Source: Lachnospiraceae bacterium UBA1258
Lineage (GTDB): Bacteria; Bacillota; Clostridia; Lachnospirales; Lachnospiraceae
DNA length: 7,106 bases
NCBI GenBank assembly: GCA_002308235.1
Contig: DBVS01000006.1
Span: 11,143-18,248, forward strand
Reading direction: 5' to 3'
Shown here: positions 6,923 through 7,106 of the stretch, in pieces
Position numbering within the stretch: the stretch's first letter is position 1
How the letters are laid out: each line of letters begins with the position of its first letter
Made by a program: the position numbers and the translations under genes
The notes under the pieces: model-generated
What the model saw: the letters and a program-made list of their open reading frames with translations, nothing else
Told to the model about the DNA's origin: nothing
The model's database searches: none

Positions 6923-7106
6923 ATTTATCTTTCAGATATTCATGAATTCCTTTGGCAGCGTTCTTACCTGCACCCATGGCAAGTATAACCGTAGCTGCAC
7001 CGGTAACCGCGTCTCCGCCTGCGAAAACGCCGTCTTTTGAGGTTTTACCGAATTCTTCATCCGCAACGATACATTTACGCTTGTTGATTTCAAGTCCCTT
7101 TGTGGT
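6921..7106 (-). CDS. gltA: NADPH-dependent glutamate synthase small subunit, GltA type (3' end only)
   Basis: The last 61 codons of a gene entering from the right edge, ending in TAG at 6921-6923. The fragment holds GVFAGGDAVTGAATVI and LAMGAGKNAAKGI, the C-terminal FAD-binding motif (with the GD that contacts the FAD ribityl chain) of pyridine-nucleotide:disulfide-oxidoreductase-like flavoproteins, in the form typical of the glutamate synthase small subunit and its homologues. The small subunit passes electrons from NADPH through FAD and iron-sulfur clusters to the large subunit, which makes glutamate from glutamine and 2-oxoglutarate. Standalone GltA-like proteins in Clostridia may instead act as ferredoxin-NADP oxidoreductases (NfnB/SudA type), and this fragment cannot separate these. 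The next gene begins 9 nt later. Confidence 0.88.
   Translation of the reverse strand, partial: TTKGLEINKRKCIVADEEFGKTSKDGVFAGGDAVTGAATVILAMGAGKNAAKGIHEYLKDK

Larger units (their letters stand above)
1..7106 (-). other. Co-directional gene block, probable long operon
   Basis: Nine genes in a row share the minus strand. Two junctions overlap (17 nt PgpH-like/ybeY and 11 nt zinc-ribbon/rlmH); the others have gaps of 3 to 30 nt. No hairpin followed by a T-run and no convincing promoter was seen between them, so co-transcription of most or all is likely. Internal promoters inside coding regions cannot be excluded by eye. Confidence 0.6.

Noticed and set aside
6670..6945. 91-residue serine-rich plus-strand frame
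   Set aside because: The serine runs are the reverse complement of Glu/Asp codons in the acidic linker of the zinc-ribbon gene, so it is a shadow frame.

Overview
The window is a dense bacterial gene block with every gene on the minus strand. It probably comes from a Clostridia-type Firmicute, most likely a Lachnospiraceae relative. This rests on the family-level look of the proteins: a Gram-positive type RlmH, a Pdp-type pyrimidine-nucleoside phosphorylase, a YtgP/SpoVB-like flippase, and the phoH - PgpH-like - ybeY order typical of Firmicutes. Base composition looks moderate, somewhat under 50% GC by eye. The taxonomic placement is inference, since no rRNA or marker search could be run.

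Layout in transcription order (right to left): the 3' end of a GltA-type glutamate synthase small subunit (6921-7106); a zinc-ribbon, acidic, two-helix membrane protein of unknown function (6207-6911); rlmH, 23S rRNA pseudouridine methyltransferase (5738-6217); pdp (4401-5708); phoH (3420-4385, alternative start 4397); a shortened PgpH-like seven-helix membrane protein with a broken HD domain (2226-3413); ybeY, endoribonuclease (1736-2242); a MurJ/SpoVB-family lipid flippase (80-1732); and the 5' end of an HI0933-type flavoprotein (1-49). Junctions are overlaps of 17 and 11 nt or gaps of 3 to 30 nt. I see no tRNA, rRNA, mobile element, CRISPR array, repeat array or convincing terminator, and no non-coding stretch longer than 30 nt.

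The likely picture is one long co-transcribed housekeeping block. It joins ribosome maturation and RNA quality control (RlmH, YbeY, PhoH), pyrimidine salvage (Pdp) and cell-wall precursor export (MurJ-like). Most genes are ordinary.

The main point of interest is the gene between phoH and ybeY. It holds the place of the c-di-AMP phosphodiesterase gene pgpH, but its product lacks the large extracytoplasmic domain and has lost most of the HD metal ligands. It looks like a pseudo-enzyme that has kept its place in the locus. It also has no visible Shine-Dalgarno sequence and lies in frame behind the UGA stop of phoH. The zinc-ribbon membrane protein upstream of rlmH is the other gene of unknown function. 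I found no clear sign of a wholly new multi-gene system.
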